Below are positions 20,001 to 28,133 of a stretch of 64,000 bases of DNA, piece by piece. This DNA comes from Sphingobacterium sp. UBA5670 (GTDB lineage: Bacteria > Bacteroidota > Bacteroidia > Sphingobacteriales > Sphingobacteriaceae). The stretch lies in assembly GCF_002420705.1 (NCBI RefSeq), contig NZ_DIIM01000018.1, positions 283,982 to 347,981 on the forward strand. Direction: 5' to 3'. Each line of letters begins with the position of its first letter. Position 1 is the first letter of the stretch. A program made the position numbers and the translations under genes. The notes below the pieces were generated by a model. The model saw only the letters and a list, made by a program, of their open reading frames with translations. It searched no databases and was not told the DNA's origin.

Positions 20001-20589
20001 ATCGGTTTTCCGCTGCTACATATTGCAATTCCGATTCAAGCTCCTGATGATCGAAATAAGTATACACCTGACCAAATTGATTATGATTTTCAATACAAAA
20101 TCTATCATTACGGTAGTACAATGTTGAAATAGCCAGTTGAAAGAACTTATGCTGACTTTCAGGCAGGGCAGCAACGTCTTTCGCATATAAATCTTTCAAA
20201 AAGTCGTTACTTACCAGAAACTTACGATAAAGTCCAATAATTACATAATCACACAGATGATCATGTCGCTTTTTACAATCACACTTAACTTTTAATCCTG
20301 TTTCCAAGATTTCTAAATCAATTTTTACATCCTTACCCTTTTGATTGCCATTTCTTAGAAAAAAGGGCCAAGTGAACTTGTTGACTTTGATTAGCTTAAC
20401 TCTATAACTGTAAAGGTGGAAATCTTCCAGTGGTTTGTCTCCTTTATAGAGTTTAACAAAGTAATCTGGCGAAATATATAGATCCTCTTGGTTTTCCCAG
20501 GGAATAATAAAGGCATTCTTTTCTTTAATCGGTATGACTGGAGCTACATCAACAGCCATTCCATTCTGATGTTCGGCATTAATTTCCAT
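17092..20589 (-). CDS. SNF2-family DNA translocase/helicase (Swi2/Snf2 ATPase)
   Basis: A protein of 1165 residues. The C-terminal 450 residues are a complete SNF2 motor: Walker A in GILADDMGLGKTLQAI (about residue 725-740), DESQ in place of DEAH near residue 826, the MTGTPIENGVEDIYAQM motif, and helicase C with YLDGKMNQDQRQ, LISLKAGGTGLNLTAADYV and DRCYRIGQDK. Known for the family: ATP-driven translocation on duplex DNA without strand separation. The first 700 residues are unusual; near residue 95-110 there is CDCKKRHDHLC, a degenerate SWIM-like zinc motif lacking the usual final His. The gene begins 9 bp after the HEPN-like gene and overlaps the next gene, so the three form one operon. Candidate roles are genome defence or chromosome maintenance; sequence does not decide. 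Confidence 0.93.
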   Translation of the reverse strand: MEINAEHQNGMAVDVAPVIPIKEKNAFIIPWENQEDLYISPDYFVKLYKGDKPLEDFHLYSYRVKLIKVNKFTWPFFLRNGNQKGKDVKIDLEILETGLKVKCDCKKRHDHLCDYVIIGLYRKFLVSNDFLKDLYAKDVAALPESQHKFFQLAISTLYYRNDRFCIENHNQFGQVYTYFDHQELESELQYVAAENRWLGNLESRFSDLIYVVPRERQVEGLPFLIPFDTEKRINCLEEFGNEMPDIADRDVLKITLCRKILAFSKSAQKHSKHEGEDVVKDERNSVGKEYIINAWRKILRGGSDPELRVAFVERSNLRTEIENFKYPSRYRTIYKNVILADNDLSLKFHLKEDNDYLLLSLIVAYKGEELKDYRSECRSNFFFVNLNENECLFVDNLQKEFLLRSFSQISNKITVLKKDYEDFFTHILIPLSTSFYIELEPLDEDTVFVSDEAHRLHEFKVAVEKDGDGYLNFELKGVLSENEEYVISNGGNLILKSENGSCMYIERDLVGENEFNDFTEKHLPRFEISTNRMTKRSKLHEYYHRNRLYEFIKKCRSKGYKIALNNISKGTNLYPHQLTWQVLNIHQENNIFSIYIIFKFGTNTYLPGEFKEKIVNDYSSIQLVDKSFGYIKSSDKELFETLFNYAVVENDCLKFTSAQLLSFQTKLDRVDPRIIQNSLAERRKKLMNTDEITLLGIPKEIQAELRPYQQTGFSWMAFLNEFQWGGILADDMGLGKTLQAITLLEYFYQNNPQAAPSIIIVPNSLLFNWQSEFKKFAPNRATLIYHGQKRKEISELANESILITTYGTVMMELDFLTSQSFSYMILDESQAVKNRHSKRFKSLIELQSCYRIAMTGTPIENGVEDIYAQMSMVNPGFFGSYSSFNKTYSGIKGEDIAQETVINLQKMIQPFILRRTKKQVALDLPEKTETVLYMDMLPEQRKIYDKVRKIFKGEIESNLNSTDATKSKFLAIEALQKLRQLCNSPVLMKDGGFSQDSIKLDFIDEIMDEVAPNHKILLFSAYTSMLKLAGQRIENKGIAYTYLDGKMNQDQRQNAVERFQNEDECRVFLISLKAGGTGLNLTAADYVYVLDPWWNPAAEAQAIDRCYRIGQDKHVMAYKIVCRDSVEEYILALQESKKRISEGLILDETNLMKSISKEELLKLFE

Positions 20590-20598
20590 AAATCCTAC

Positions 20599-22326
20599 TT
20601 ATTGTTTATTGAACTTAACCTCCGATTTCAACTCCATATACCGTATGCTCTGATCGCACAGGTCAATAAAGAAAGCAGCAATTTCCTTTGCTTTTGATCT
20701 GAAATAATCCATATCCAGCTGCTCCAGCTTTAACGGAAGCTCATACACTCGCCCTTTCATTTGTTTTAATAGCTCTGCATTCAATATTTCCTCGACCTCA
20801 GTCCCTGCTGTAAAAAATTCTTTCACCTTTTTATCACAGATACAGGTCCAATCCACCAGATCCGCGATGGTGACATTCATTGGCGCATAACCGATTCGGA
20901 GGTACAGATAGCTGTATAGTCCAATAGAAGTCAGCTGATTTAAAAATAATACAGCCATTTGCGGGCTAGAAAGACCATCAAAAGAAAAGACTGCTGTAAG
21001 ATCCTGCATGAGTGTTGAATTTCGAGTCCATGAAACCGAGGTCTTAAATAAGGTACTATGCCAATCGACAGGCACAACCGAATAAGTTGGTTTATAACGC
21101 GAATGGCGATAGAGGACAACGGATTCATTCCAGATGGTATGAGAGAAACGGCTACCTTGGTTTAGTTTTATCTCCAGAAAGTCCGTACTCAAAAAAGCGA
21201 CAACTGCAGTCACTTGACCGTAAGCGACTTTTCGAAAGTGACAGTGCCCCAATTTCTTTTTTATCACAACGAGGTAGATTTCAGCTTTTCCATTGTTCTG
21301 CTGCGGAAAATCAAACAACCCTTTTCCATGGGCATCGCTGACGTAATAATTGAGCAACATCATTTGTTCGGGATTATTTTCCTGACGGATCTGATGCAAC
21401 AACTCCTGTACATCGCCCTGATACTGCGCTGGCCAGGGGAAACTATGAAAGTCTGCTCCAACGTCGACTTGCTCTTGTTCCTTCATTTTAGCCAACTTGC
21501 TCTTTTCTAACGCTGCTTGAGCAACGGCTTCTGCTGTCACAAGCGCATCGTATTCGATCTGTAAGGCTTCCGTAAAGTAGCGGAACAACTTTTCTATCGC
21601 AGCCTGCAATACGATGCAATGATCATATAGTTGCGAAGCATCGACGGCCGAAATATCCAAGTCTCTATTTTGATTAACAGCATTAAAAGAATTATCCAGT
21701 AATGCAAAACGCATCTTATCTTCGTCTGTCTCTCCCATAAAGAAAGATTTGAACATCGGAAAATGCGAATGCAGACTCCGAATTCGACTGTCAAGACTAT
21801 GTACGTTGTTTCCCTTCCCCTCTACCATTACCTGAAGCAGTTTCAAATGACTTTCCAAACTTTGGTGAACCATAAATAAGGCGCGCGGATAATTGGATAT
21901 TTCTGCAAATGTTTGTGCTCCCTGTAAAAACTCCGCGGATACAGCAATCGCCTTTTCATAATACCTTTCCGAGAGATCCAATATGCTACGTATTTCCTTT
22001 CTTTTACTGATGAGAGAACTACTTCGTGCACAACTAAAAATCTCATACTGAGGCAAGATCGCATAACAATAAAATAAGCTCCCAAGCTTTATTTTATTCT
22101 TCAATTCTGGTGCAAAAATCAATTCAAATGAAATGTTCTCCTGATCCATCAAGCACAACTCCACAATAGGTTTTAGCACTTTGTGTGAAAGCCCACTCAC
22201 GGGTTTAAGCGCTAAAACTAAATGATAGGATTCCTGATCGAGAAATTGATATTTAACGACATAGGCTCGATCGAGATCCATACGCTGGGAAAGCCGATCA
22301 ATAATTAATTGGCTATTAATTTCCAT
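20599..22326 (-). CDS. Tandemly duplicated, degenerate nucleotidyltransferase-HEPN protein
   Basis: About 575 residues from the ATG at 22326; an upstream ATG at 22395 adds 23 residues that look non-coding. Two similar halves can be seen about 310 residues apart. Half one: YHLVLALKP (about 30) and GSLFYCYAILPQYEIF (about 85), then a HEPN-like helical bundle with YPRALFMVHQSLESHLKLL (145-163). Half two: EIYLVVIKKK (about 347) and GSRFSHTIWNESVVLY (about 395), then SPQMAVLFLNQLTSIGLYSYL (about 453). Each resembles the tail of an MNT nucleotidyltransferase domain plus HEPN, as in Bacteroidota MNT-HEPN proteins. The NTase active-site motif (GS with a following DxD) is absent, and the HEPN Rx4-6H motif is not clearly kept. 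It is first in the operon with SNF2. Biochemical activity is unknown. Confidence 0.7.
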   Translation of the reverse strand: MEINSQLIIDRLSQRMDLDRAYVVKYQFLDQESYHLVLALKPVSGLSHKVLKPIVELCLMDQENISFELIFAPELKNKIKLGSLFYCYAILPQYEIFSCARSSSLISKRKEIRSILDLSERYYEKAIAVSAEFLQGAQTFAEISNYPRALFMVHQSLESHLKLLQVMVEGKGNNVHSLDSRIRSLHSHFPMFKSFFMGETDEDKMRFALLDNSFNAVNQNRDLDISAVDASQLYDHCIVLQAAIEKLFRYFTEALQIEYDALVTAEAVAQAALEKSKLAKMKEQEQVDVGADFHSFPWPAQYQGDVQELLHQIRQENNPEQMMLLNYYVSDAHGKGLFDFPQQNNGKAEIYLVVIKKKLGHCHFRKVAYGQVTAVVAFLSTDFLEIKLNQGSRFSHTIWNESVVLYRHSRYKPTYSVVPVDWHSTLFKTSVSWTRNSTLMQDLTAVFSFDGLSSPQMAVLFLNQLTSIGLYSYLYLRIGYAPMNVTIADLVDWTCICDKKVKEFFTAGTEVEEILNAELLKQMKGRVYELPLKLEQLDMDYFRSKAKEIAAFFIDLCDQSIRYMELKSEVKFNKQ

Positions 22327-22885
22327 ACTAAATGATTTAAGGTTAAAAAATTGGCGCAATAAAATATCCCAACAGATCAAACTGTTACAGACCATTATTG
22401 CAAATAATCAATACTTAATTTGTAAAAAAGATAGTATAATATCCAAGGAGACTACATAGGGTTCAACACGTTTTAATACATAGACGTTCGCCCCTTGGCT
22501 TTTTAGGAAATACCAGCACCACAATTAAAAATGTATCGAAACTTTCATTTCGTGAAAAAGTGATGAGCTACCGCTGGTAATTTGATAACTAAAGCACTTT
22601 GTAATTCTATCACAAGAAAAACAATAACAATACAATCATATAGTTAATATATACAAATATATAAATTAACAATTTTAAAACAAAATATTTTTTCAAATTA
22701 ATTTGGCAAACTTGGTACGAGAGACTGTACAGGCAGATTATGATAGAGCTCTTAAATTCACGAATTATAAATAGGAAGAGACGAATTGTAAATAACTAGC
22801 AGATTAATTGTTTAGTTCTGCTATTTTTAGCTAGATTTAACTTATTCATTTTTTTAATTATATCCAATTTTGACGAACACTAACC
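22327..22885. other. AT-rich divergent intergenic region
   Basis: About 560 bp between the HEPN-like gene (minus) and the S41-like gene (plus), very AT-rich around 22620-22720. Stop codons fall in all frames and no coding sequence or RNA gene was recognised. A 7-bp inverted pair TACCAGC (22511-22517) and GCTGGTA (22573-22579) is present but weak. Promoters for both flanking genes must lie here. Confidence 0.6.
22807..22839 (+). promoter_or_regulatory. Possible Bacteroidota promoter for the S41-like gene
   Basis: ATTG (22807-22810), a 21-bp gap and TAGATTTA (22832-22839) resemble the TTTG / TAnnTTTG consensus with one mismatch in each box. It lies 47 bp before the start codon. Match quality in such AT-rich DNA is modest. 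Confidence 0.3.
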
Positions 22886-23956
22886 ATGACCTATAAAAAA
22901 ATATTTCTCGTTTTCCCCTTTCTACTATTTGTACTTCCTATGTACAGTCAGACAGACTGTAACTGTTCGCGGGCACTTAAACAGTTGATTGCAAAAATTG
23001 AAAGCGAGTACCCTGGTTTTCCAGAAAAGACCAAGCAGAATAAAGACCTGTATCAAGCCAAAAAAAATATATTGACTAAGAAAAGCTTGCTGATTTCAAA
23101 CGAGACCTGTACACAACTTTTACAGGAATATCTAGACTTCTTCCATGATGAGCACATTGTCTTAGATGACCTTTCGAAAAAGAAAAACCCTCCTCACACA
23201 AGTACCGGAAATCCTACCGGAGCATCTGACGAGGAAATTAGTTCGAAATCCATTAGTTCCGATATATTTTATATCAAGATTTCAAGCTTCGCCTATGAGA
23301 ACATTGCTCCCTTCAAAGAACTTATTGAAAAGAATAGCGAAAAGATTGAAAACAGTAAAGCCCTTATTATTGATGTGCGCAACAACGGTGGCGGAACGGA
23401 TGATGTATATCAGCCACTATTACCTTATATCTTAACCAACCCCATCCGGATTATGAGCGTTGAGTTTTTTGCCACACATACCTTGGTCAATGGATTAAGA
23501 GATTATGCCATCAAAAATATCACGCAGGATTCGATCAATGAAGTAAAAAGAATAGATGAAGATCTTAGAGAATATAGGGAAAACATCGGAAAGTTTGTGC
23601 TTTATGGCGATAAAAAGGTTATGATAGACAGCATTGCCATAAATCCAAAAGGCCCAAAACAGGTCATTATTCTAGCCAATAGAAATGTAGCCAGTTCAGC
23701 CGAGAATTTTCTATTCAGTTCGCGCCAGAGCAAGAAGGTAAAAATTATGGGTACCCCCAGTATGGGCGCACTTGACTATGGTTCGATACGCGAATTCAAA
23801 TTTGGCTGCGACAACTACCAGCTTCTCTTACCCACCTACCGGTCAGCCCGATTACCGCAATATCCGATTGACAATATAGGTATCCAGCCCGATATCTATC
23901 TTGATGAATCCATTCCAGACTGGATAGATTTTGCAGTCCGTTACATCAATGAATAA
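22886..23956 (+). CDS. Secreted S41 (C-terminal processing) family peptidase-like protein
   Basis: A protein of 356 residues with a signal peptide (IFLVFPFLLFVLPMYSQ) followed by a Cys pair (DCNCSRAL). The S41 core is visible: ALIIDVRNNGGGTDDVYQPL near residue 155-175, the nucleophile region NVASSAENFLF with Ser270/Ser271, then IMGTPSMGALDYGS, and PDIYLDESIPDW-type C-terminus (IGIQPDIYLDE). No PDZ domain is seen, which fits the shorter tricorn-like members. These are serine peptidases acting in the periplasm or at the cell surface. The general base (Lys or His) could not be placed with confidence, so activity is not assured. It lies alone, 34 bp before a DKNYY lipoprotein on the same strand. 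Confidence 0.8.
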   Translation: MTYKKIFLVFPFLLFVLPMYSQTDCNCSRALKQLIAKIESEYPGFPEKTKQNKDLYQAKKNILTKKSLLISNETCTQLLQEYLDFFHDEHIVLDDLSKKKNPPHTSTGNPTGASDEEISSKSISSDIFYIKISSFAYENIAPFKELIEKNSEKIENSKALIIDVRNNGGGTDDVYQPLLPYILTNPIRIMSVEFFATHTLVNGLRDYAIKNITQDSINEVKRIDEDLREYRENIGKFVLYGDKKVMIDSIAINPKGPKQVIILANRNVASSAENFLFSSRQSKKVKIMGTPSMGALDYGSIREFKFGCDNYQLLLPTYRSARLPQYPIDNIGIQPDIYLDESIPDWIDFAVRYINE

Positions 23957-23990
23957 TTAATTATAGCGATCAGGCATAGCGTTGACAGTT

Positions 23991-25082
23991 ATGAACAGTA
24001 TCTTAAAAATGGGAATAATAAGCGCTTTGATAAGCCTCCTCTTTTCCTGCAAGGAACAAGTCAGTCCTTTATCTGAAGACTACTACAAAAAGAGCGGTGC
24101 AATTTATTTTATACCGGGCGGCAATGGTTTTGAAAGAGGGTCGAGAAAGACCGTTGCCGATGTAGCTAGTTTTTCAGTGATTAGAGATGTATATGCCCGC
24201 GATAAAGATCACCTCTATTTCATGGGCTGCCCCCAACAACTCGTCGACGTAAAGACCTTTCAACTGAAAAACAGGATTCCTGTCGATCAACAACACGTAT
24301 TCAAGTTTGAAGGTTTTGCTTCGGCTACTTCCGATTGCAGCCAAAACCAGCTCAACATTATTGATGGAGCCGATCCGGCAACTTATACTACGTTATATGA
24401 TCAACTGCCGGCACTAACTAAAGACAAAGCACATTACTTTTATAAGTATCAACCTCTTCACGTCGACTATGCGACTTTCAGCGTTGTCAACAGCAACTTT
24501 GTAAAAGATAAAAATCAGCTTTATGTTGTTACGGACAAAGGTATTCTTTCTATCCACAATAAAACAGATAAGATTGAGGCGCTCAATGCAGCATATATCC
24601 TACTGGATGGTAAAAAGTTGCTTTATTATGAACCTTATCAACATATCGGCCTGTTGGAAATCGATATTCCTTCGTCAAATAAAATCAAATTCCTTAATGA
24701 GAAAACAGTAATCATTGACCAATTGGTTGTTATTTCGGGAAAGAAATTTGGATACCCTGAGGTCGATGCGGGCAGCTTTGAATTATTAGAAGGATCAAAC
24801 GGAAACGCCCTTTGGTCACGCGACAAAAATCATGTCTATTATAAGCAACAGATATTTTCAGAAGCAGATCCAAAGACGTTTGAGGTCCTCAAGTTTGCCG
24901 TTGCCAAGGATGCCAAACATATTTTCATTGGCAATAAAATATTCAACGGACCGGATGTAAAAAGTTTCAAAAAGGTTGATAAATCCCGGGTGAACCATGA
25001 TTTCGAAGATGACCTTGGCAACAAGTATTGGTACCAGACCAACAAAGGACAGGTCCTGTTGGTTCCGGTTACAAAGAAGTGA
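23991..25082 (+). CDS. DKNYY-family repeat lipoprotein
   Basis: About 363 residues from the ATG at 23991; a TTG at 23982 is an alternative. The N-terminus has a lipoprotein signal (GIISALISLLFSCKEQ) with lipobox LFSC. The body carries at least five repeats of the DKNYY type: YARDKDHLYF, TKDKAHYFYK, VKDKNQLYVV, SRDKNHVYYK and AKDAKHIFIG, each followed by a segment such as DPKTFEVLK. DKNYY proteins are widespread cell-envelope proteins of unknown function. The gene follows the S41-like peptidase by 34 bp and may be co-transcribed with it. Its end is 30 bp from the convergent Fic gene. Confidence 0.85.
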   Translation: MNSILKMGIISALISLLFSCKEQVSPLSEDYYKKSGAIYFIPGGNGFERGSRKTVADVASFSVIRDVYARDKDHLYFMGCPQQLVDVKTFQLKNRIPVDQQHVFKFEGFASATSDCSQNQLNIIDGADPATYTTLYDQLPALTKDKAHYFYKYQPLHVDYATFSVVNSNFVKDKNQLYVVTDKGILSIHNKTDKIEALNAAYILLDGKKLLYYEPYQHIGLLEIDIPSSNKIKFLNEKTVIIDQLVVISGKKFGYPEVDAGSFELLEGSNGNALWSRDKNHVYYKQQIFSEADPKTFEVLKFAVAKDAKHIFIGNKIFNGPDVKSFKKVDKSRVNHDFEDDLGNKYWYQTNKGQVLLVPVTKK

Positions 25083-25112
25083 CCGACGGACTGAAGACCT
25101 TAAGCCCCTGGT

Positions 25113-26213
25113 TTAAGAAAGTATGAGTTGGTACCGTACAGATCTCCCATGTCCCAACTGTTCAACTATCCCCAGTTCCTGCAACCTTTGCAGATCTCTA
25201 GTCGCAGTAGCTTTTGAGGTCCTTGTAATAGACATATATTTTTTTGCAGTCATCCCGCCAATAAAACCTTCTATTCCCTGCTCGAGCATCCGATTGATAG
25301 CCTTCATTTGCCTATCATTCAATAGATCACGGTTTTTATCAAAAAATTTTGCTTTTCTTACAGTAAACTCAATGAGCTCTCTAGTTTCCTTTTGTGCCTC
25401 AAAAATTACTTTGGTAAAGTAGTTAATCCACCCTGTAATATCTAAACTAGCCTGCGCAATTTTTAAATTATCGTAATAAACTTGTTTGTTTTTCTCAATA
25501 GTTTTTGATATCGACAACAGGACGGGGGACTTTAATGTATGCGACAGCGTATATTCCGCCAATGCTCTTCCAATTCGCCCATTGCCATCCTCAAAAGGAT
25601 GAATTGATTCAAAGTAAAGATGAATGATAGCCGTCTTGATCAATGCTGCAATTATATATTCTGACTCCTTAACTTCGTATGATTTAAACCAGTTAATCAT
25701 TTGTTCCATTTCTTTTGGAACGACAGCAGACGGGGGAGCTTCATAATGAATGGTTTCTTTGCCATATGAACCCGAAATTATCTGCATAGGCTCCTCGCCC
25801 GTACGCCACTTCCCAGCATTAATTCGAGGAAATCCCTCCATTAATATAGCATGCCATCTCATTATAACCTCGACTGTCAGTTCAATACTGGCACTATCTC
25901 TTATTGTTGTCATTAATTCTGCGACCCCCGCAACTCTTCGATCACGAACAACAACATCACCCTGGATACCAAGATTTTTCTTAATTGAAGACATCACATC
26001 TTCACGGCTCATATACTCTCCCTCAATTTCCGAGGTTTTCATAGCTTCAGATATAAGTACCTCTACAAATGCTTCCTGTTTTAGCGCTGAATTCAGTCCT
26101 GTTAACAGACCATTTAATGCCCCCATTTCTTGCGCAAATGCAATCGCTATGGATTGCACCTCTTCGAGCCTATAGATGAAATTAGGCCACTCTTTATATT
26201 GCCAGTTATACAT
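25113..26213 (-). CDS. Fic-family AMP-transferase-type protein with N-terminal DUF4172 and C-terminal winged helix
   Basis: About 366 residues from the ATG at 26213, which gives the DUF4172-like start MYNWQYKEWPNFIYRLEEV. An ATG at 26255 adds 14 residues encoded inside an operator-like palindrome and is unlikely. TSEIEGE near residue 57 matches the inhibitory (S/T)xxxE(G/N) motif in its N-terminal (class II) position. The Fic active site HPFEDGNGRIGR is intact at about residues 203-214. Residues 310-366 form a winged helix (TRTSKATATRDLQRLQELGIVEQ). Fic proteins usually transfer AMP from ATP to a protein hydroxyl, and the inhibitory helix keeps them off. The DNA-binding end and the palindromes beside the start point to autoregulation. 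The target is unknown. Confidence 0.92.
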   Translation of the reverse strand: MYNWQYKEWPNFIYRLEEVQSIAIAFAQEMGALNGLLTGLNSALKQEAFVEVLISEAMKTSEIEGEYMSREDVMSSIKKNLGIQGDVVVRDRRVAGVAELMTTIRDSASIELTVEVIMRWHAILMEGFPRINAGKWRTGEEPMQIISGSYGKETIHYEAPPSAVVPKEMEQMINWFKSYEVKESEYIIAALIKTAIIHLYFESIHPFEDGNGRIGRALAEYTLSHTLKSPVLLSISKTIEKNKQVYYDNLKIAQASLDITGWINYFTKVIFEAQKETRELIEFTVRKAKFFDKNRDLLNDRQMKAINRMLEQGIEGFIGGMTAKKYMSITRTSKATATRDLQRLQELGIVEQLGHGRSVRYQLILS

Positions 26214-26214
26214 A

Positions 26215-26245
26215 TTGAGCCGATTTAAAAATCTAATCGGCTCAA
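26215..26245. promoter_or_regulatory. Operator-like palindrome 1 at the Fic gene start
   Basis: Arms TTGAGCCGATT (26215-26225) and AATCGGCTCAA (26235-26245) are perfect 11-bp inverted repeats with a 9-bp spacer. They start 2 bp upstream of the proposed Fic start codon. On the minus strand TATATTTG (26249-26242), a perfect TAnnTTTG element, overlaps the outer arm, so binding here should block transcription. Confidence 0.75.
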
Positions 26246-26257
26246 ATATAAGCAAAA

Positions 26258-26290
26258 TTTGAGCCGATTAACCCAATTAATCGGCTCAAA
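26258..26290. promoter_or_regulatory. Operator-like palindrome 2 upstream of the Fic gene
   Basis: Arms TTTGAGCCGATTAA (26258-26271) and TTAATCGGCTCAAA (26277-26290) are perfect 14-bp inverted repeats with a 5-bp spacer. They share the core TTGAGCCGATT with palindrome 1. Four copies of one half-site in 76 bp beside a gene coding for a winged-helix protein strongly suggest an autoregulatory site. It is not followed by a T-run, so a terminator is less likely. Confidence 0.75.
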
Positions 26291-26542
26291 GGAAAAAGCA
26301 TATTTTTTATTGACCTATCTTGACGATAATTTACGAATCCAGCAAGGGAAAAATTCCCTTCCTTTTGAATCTTCAAGATAATCACTGAAATCGGCTATTT
26401 TTCCAACGATTGTTTTCCACTACTTTAGCTTCGAAACCAACGCGTTTCAGAGCGTGTACGATTCGCATTCGGGCTCGATCAACGAGAGAAATTGCAATAA
26501 CATGCGACCTGCAAACAACCAGGTTCAATTTATAGAAAAAAG

Positions 26543-28006
26543 ATGATCAAATCATTATTGGTAAGTATAACAGCTATGCTCTGCATGAATGCATGTGCAC
26601 AAGAACTCACAATTATCAAAAAAAATGCCGCCGTTAAATGGATTCCCTTTCAGACTAAAAATAGGCAGTTTGTCTATGTTGACAGTGCTTTCAACAAGAA
26701 GCTGCCCCAACAGTTCCATTGGGCCCAGCCTTTCACGTCCACAGGCTATGCCCTTGTAGCCAATGAAAAGGATCAAATGGGTATCATTAATAGCCAAGGT
26801 GAATTCATCGAAAATTATTCCGAAGCACAGGTAGAACTTTTAGACCTCGGACAGCTGACTCTTGCCATGAAACGTCAGGAATATGACAAGAATTTACCCT
26901 TTTGGAAGTGGGACTGGAATATCCTAAGCAGCTATATCAAAAAAACAGGCACCTATGTAAAACTAGAAATACGGGTATTGGAAAGTAATCAGGTTCTGTT
27001 AAAGAAAGACATTCCTTACGATAAAAACGAATACAACCTCGTAACTTATCCGCTCGATGCGAAGCATCTGGTCCTGAATGGAAATCTATATCTGATAAAA
27101 GATCAGCGGCTTAAAAAAATAGAAGGAAACATTGAAGTGCCCCTGGAAAACGGGCGCTATATCCCAGCATCGACAGACCGATTTACTGTTCATGATATCC
27201 AAAGCAAAAAACCTCTCTTATCCAATTTGACAGGTTTGGACAAAATAGATCTGCTTTGGAAAAATGAGACCATACTGCTCGACTCCGTCAATCAGGAACG
27301 CTTTAGTCCCACAATATCCAAATTATTAAAAGATCATAAAACAGGCAGCATATATGCCTTTCCACAATACGATAAAGCTTTTCCAAAACAAATTAAGCAG
27401 GCTACCGCTGCACAAATTGCCTTTCTAAAAGAAATATCTCTAGTCTATTCAGTGACTAATTCACCCTACTTTATTCTGGGTAGATTTAACTACGATCATG
27501 CAGTCTGGGCTTATGATTGGCTGTATATTGATAAAGATGGCAACTTACTGAATAGCATTAAAGCTCCGAATTTCTATATTCTTGATCAAGTGGGTAATTT
27601 AGTCTGGCCAGACAAACTTATGCTGCTCCCTGCGAATGCCATAGAAAAGAATTGGAAAACGGGAAAAATAAAATACGTTTATTCATCGGAAGATCTCTAT
27701 TTAATTGACGTAAAACGAGGTGATCTGAACCCTACTAAAGGCCTATGGAATGCAGCGGCAAAAGCATGGGATATAAAACCCGATTTAGAACATATTGAAA
27801 TCCTAGATGGCGAACGACAGATATTTGCATTACAGGAGCATAAAGATGGCCGCTATACTTTATACAACAATAAGACAAAACAACGGATCGGCGATAAAAG
27901 CTATATCGTCATCAATCCAAATGGCTGGGTACGGTGTAAAAATGAATTCAATCAGGATGATAGCTATTTTATAGATATCGCTACGGGGAAGGAATATATA
28001 GAATAA
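26543..28006 (+). CDS. Secreted WG-repeat-like protein, function unknown
   Basis: A protein of 487 residues beginning with an export signal (SLLVSITAMLCMNACAQE); cleavage after ACA or a weak lipobox MNAC are both possible. The first 100 residues contain WG-like beta repeats (FTSTGYALVANEKDQMGIINSQGEF in parts FTSTGYALVA and MGIINSQGEF). The rest is strand-rich with recurring YxxDWLYIDKDGN-type segments and no recognised family. WG-repeat proteins are common in Bacteroidota envelopes and are thought to bind protein or sugar ligands, but no function is established here. It stands alone between the Fic gene and the sigma factor. Confidence 0.7.
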   Translation: MIKSLLVSITAMLCMNACAQELTIIKKNAAVKWIPFQTKNRQFVYVDSAFNKKLPQQFHWAQPFTSTGYALVANEKDQMGIINSQGEFIENYSEAQVELLDLGQLTLAMKRQEYDKNLPFWKWDWNILSSYIKKTGTYVKLEIRVLESNQVLLKKDIPYDKNEYNLVTYPLDAKHLVLNGNLYLIKDQRLKKIEGNIEVPLENGRYIPASTDRFTVHDIQSKKPLLSNLTGLDKIDLLWKNETILLDSVNQERFSPTISKLLKDHKTGSIYAFPQYDKAFPKQIKQATAAQIAFLKEISLVYSVTNSPYFILGRFNYDHAVWAYDWLYIDKDGNLLNSIKAPNFYILDQVGNLVWPDKLMLLPANAIEKNWKTGKIKYVYSSEDLYLIDVKRGDLNPTKGLWNAAAKAWDIKPDLEHIEILDGERQIFALQEHKDGRYTLYNNKTKQRIGDKSYIVINPNGWVRCKNEFNQDDSYFIDIATGKEYIE

Positions 28007-28085
28007 AAAAACACCCCTCAATTTCAGCAGAAATTCGCAAGATCAATTTTTAGCAGGCAAAATATACTCTTTAAGATTTATTAAC

Positions 28086-28114
28086 TTTAAAGGAATACTG
28101 AGTTGTTAGCTTTG
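28086..28114 (+). promoter_or_regulatory. Promoter candidate for the ECF sigma gene
   Basis: TAGCTTTG at 28107-28114 is an exact TAnnTTTG (-7) element, 19 bp before the GTG start. A TTTA at 28086-28089 may serve as the -33 element, though the 17-bp spacing is short. This would be a housekeeping-sigma promoter for the sigma/anti-sigma pair. Confidence 0.4.
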
Positions 28115-28133
28115 TCCAATTAAAAATGATCTT

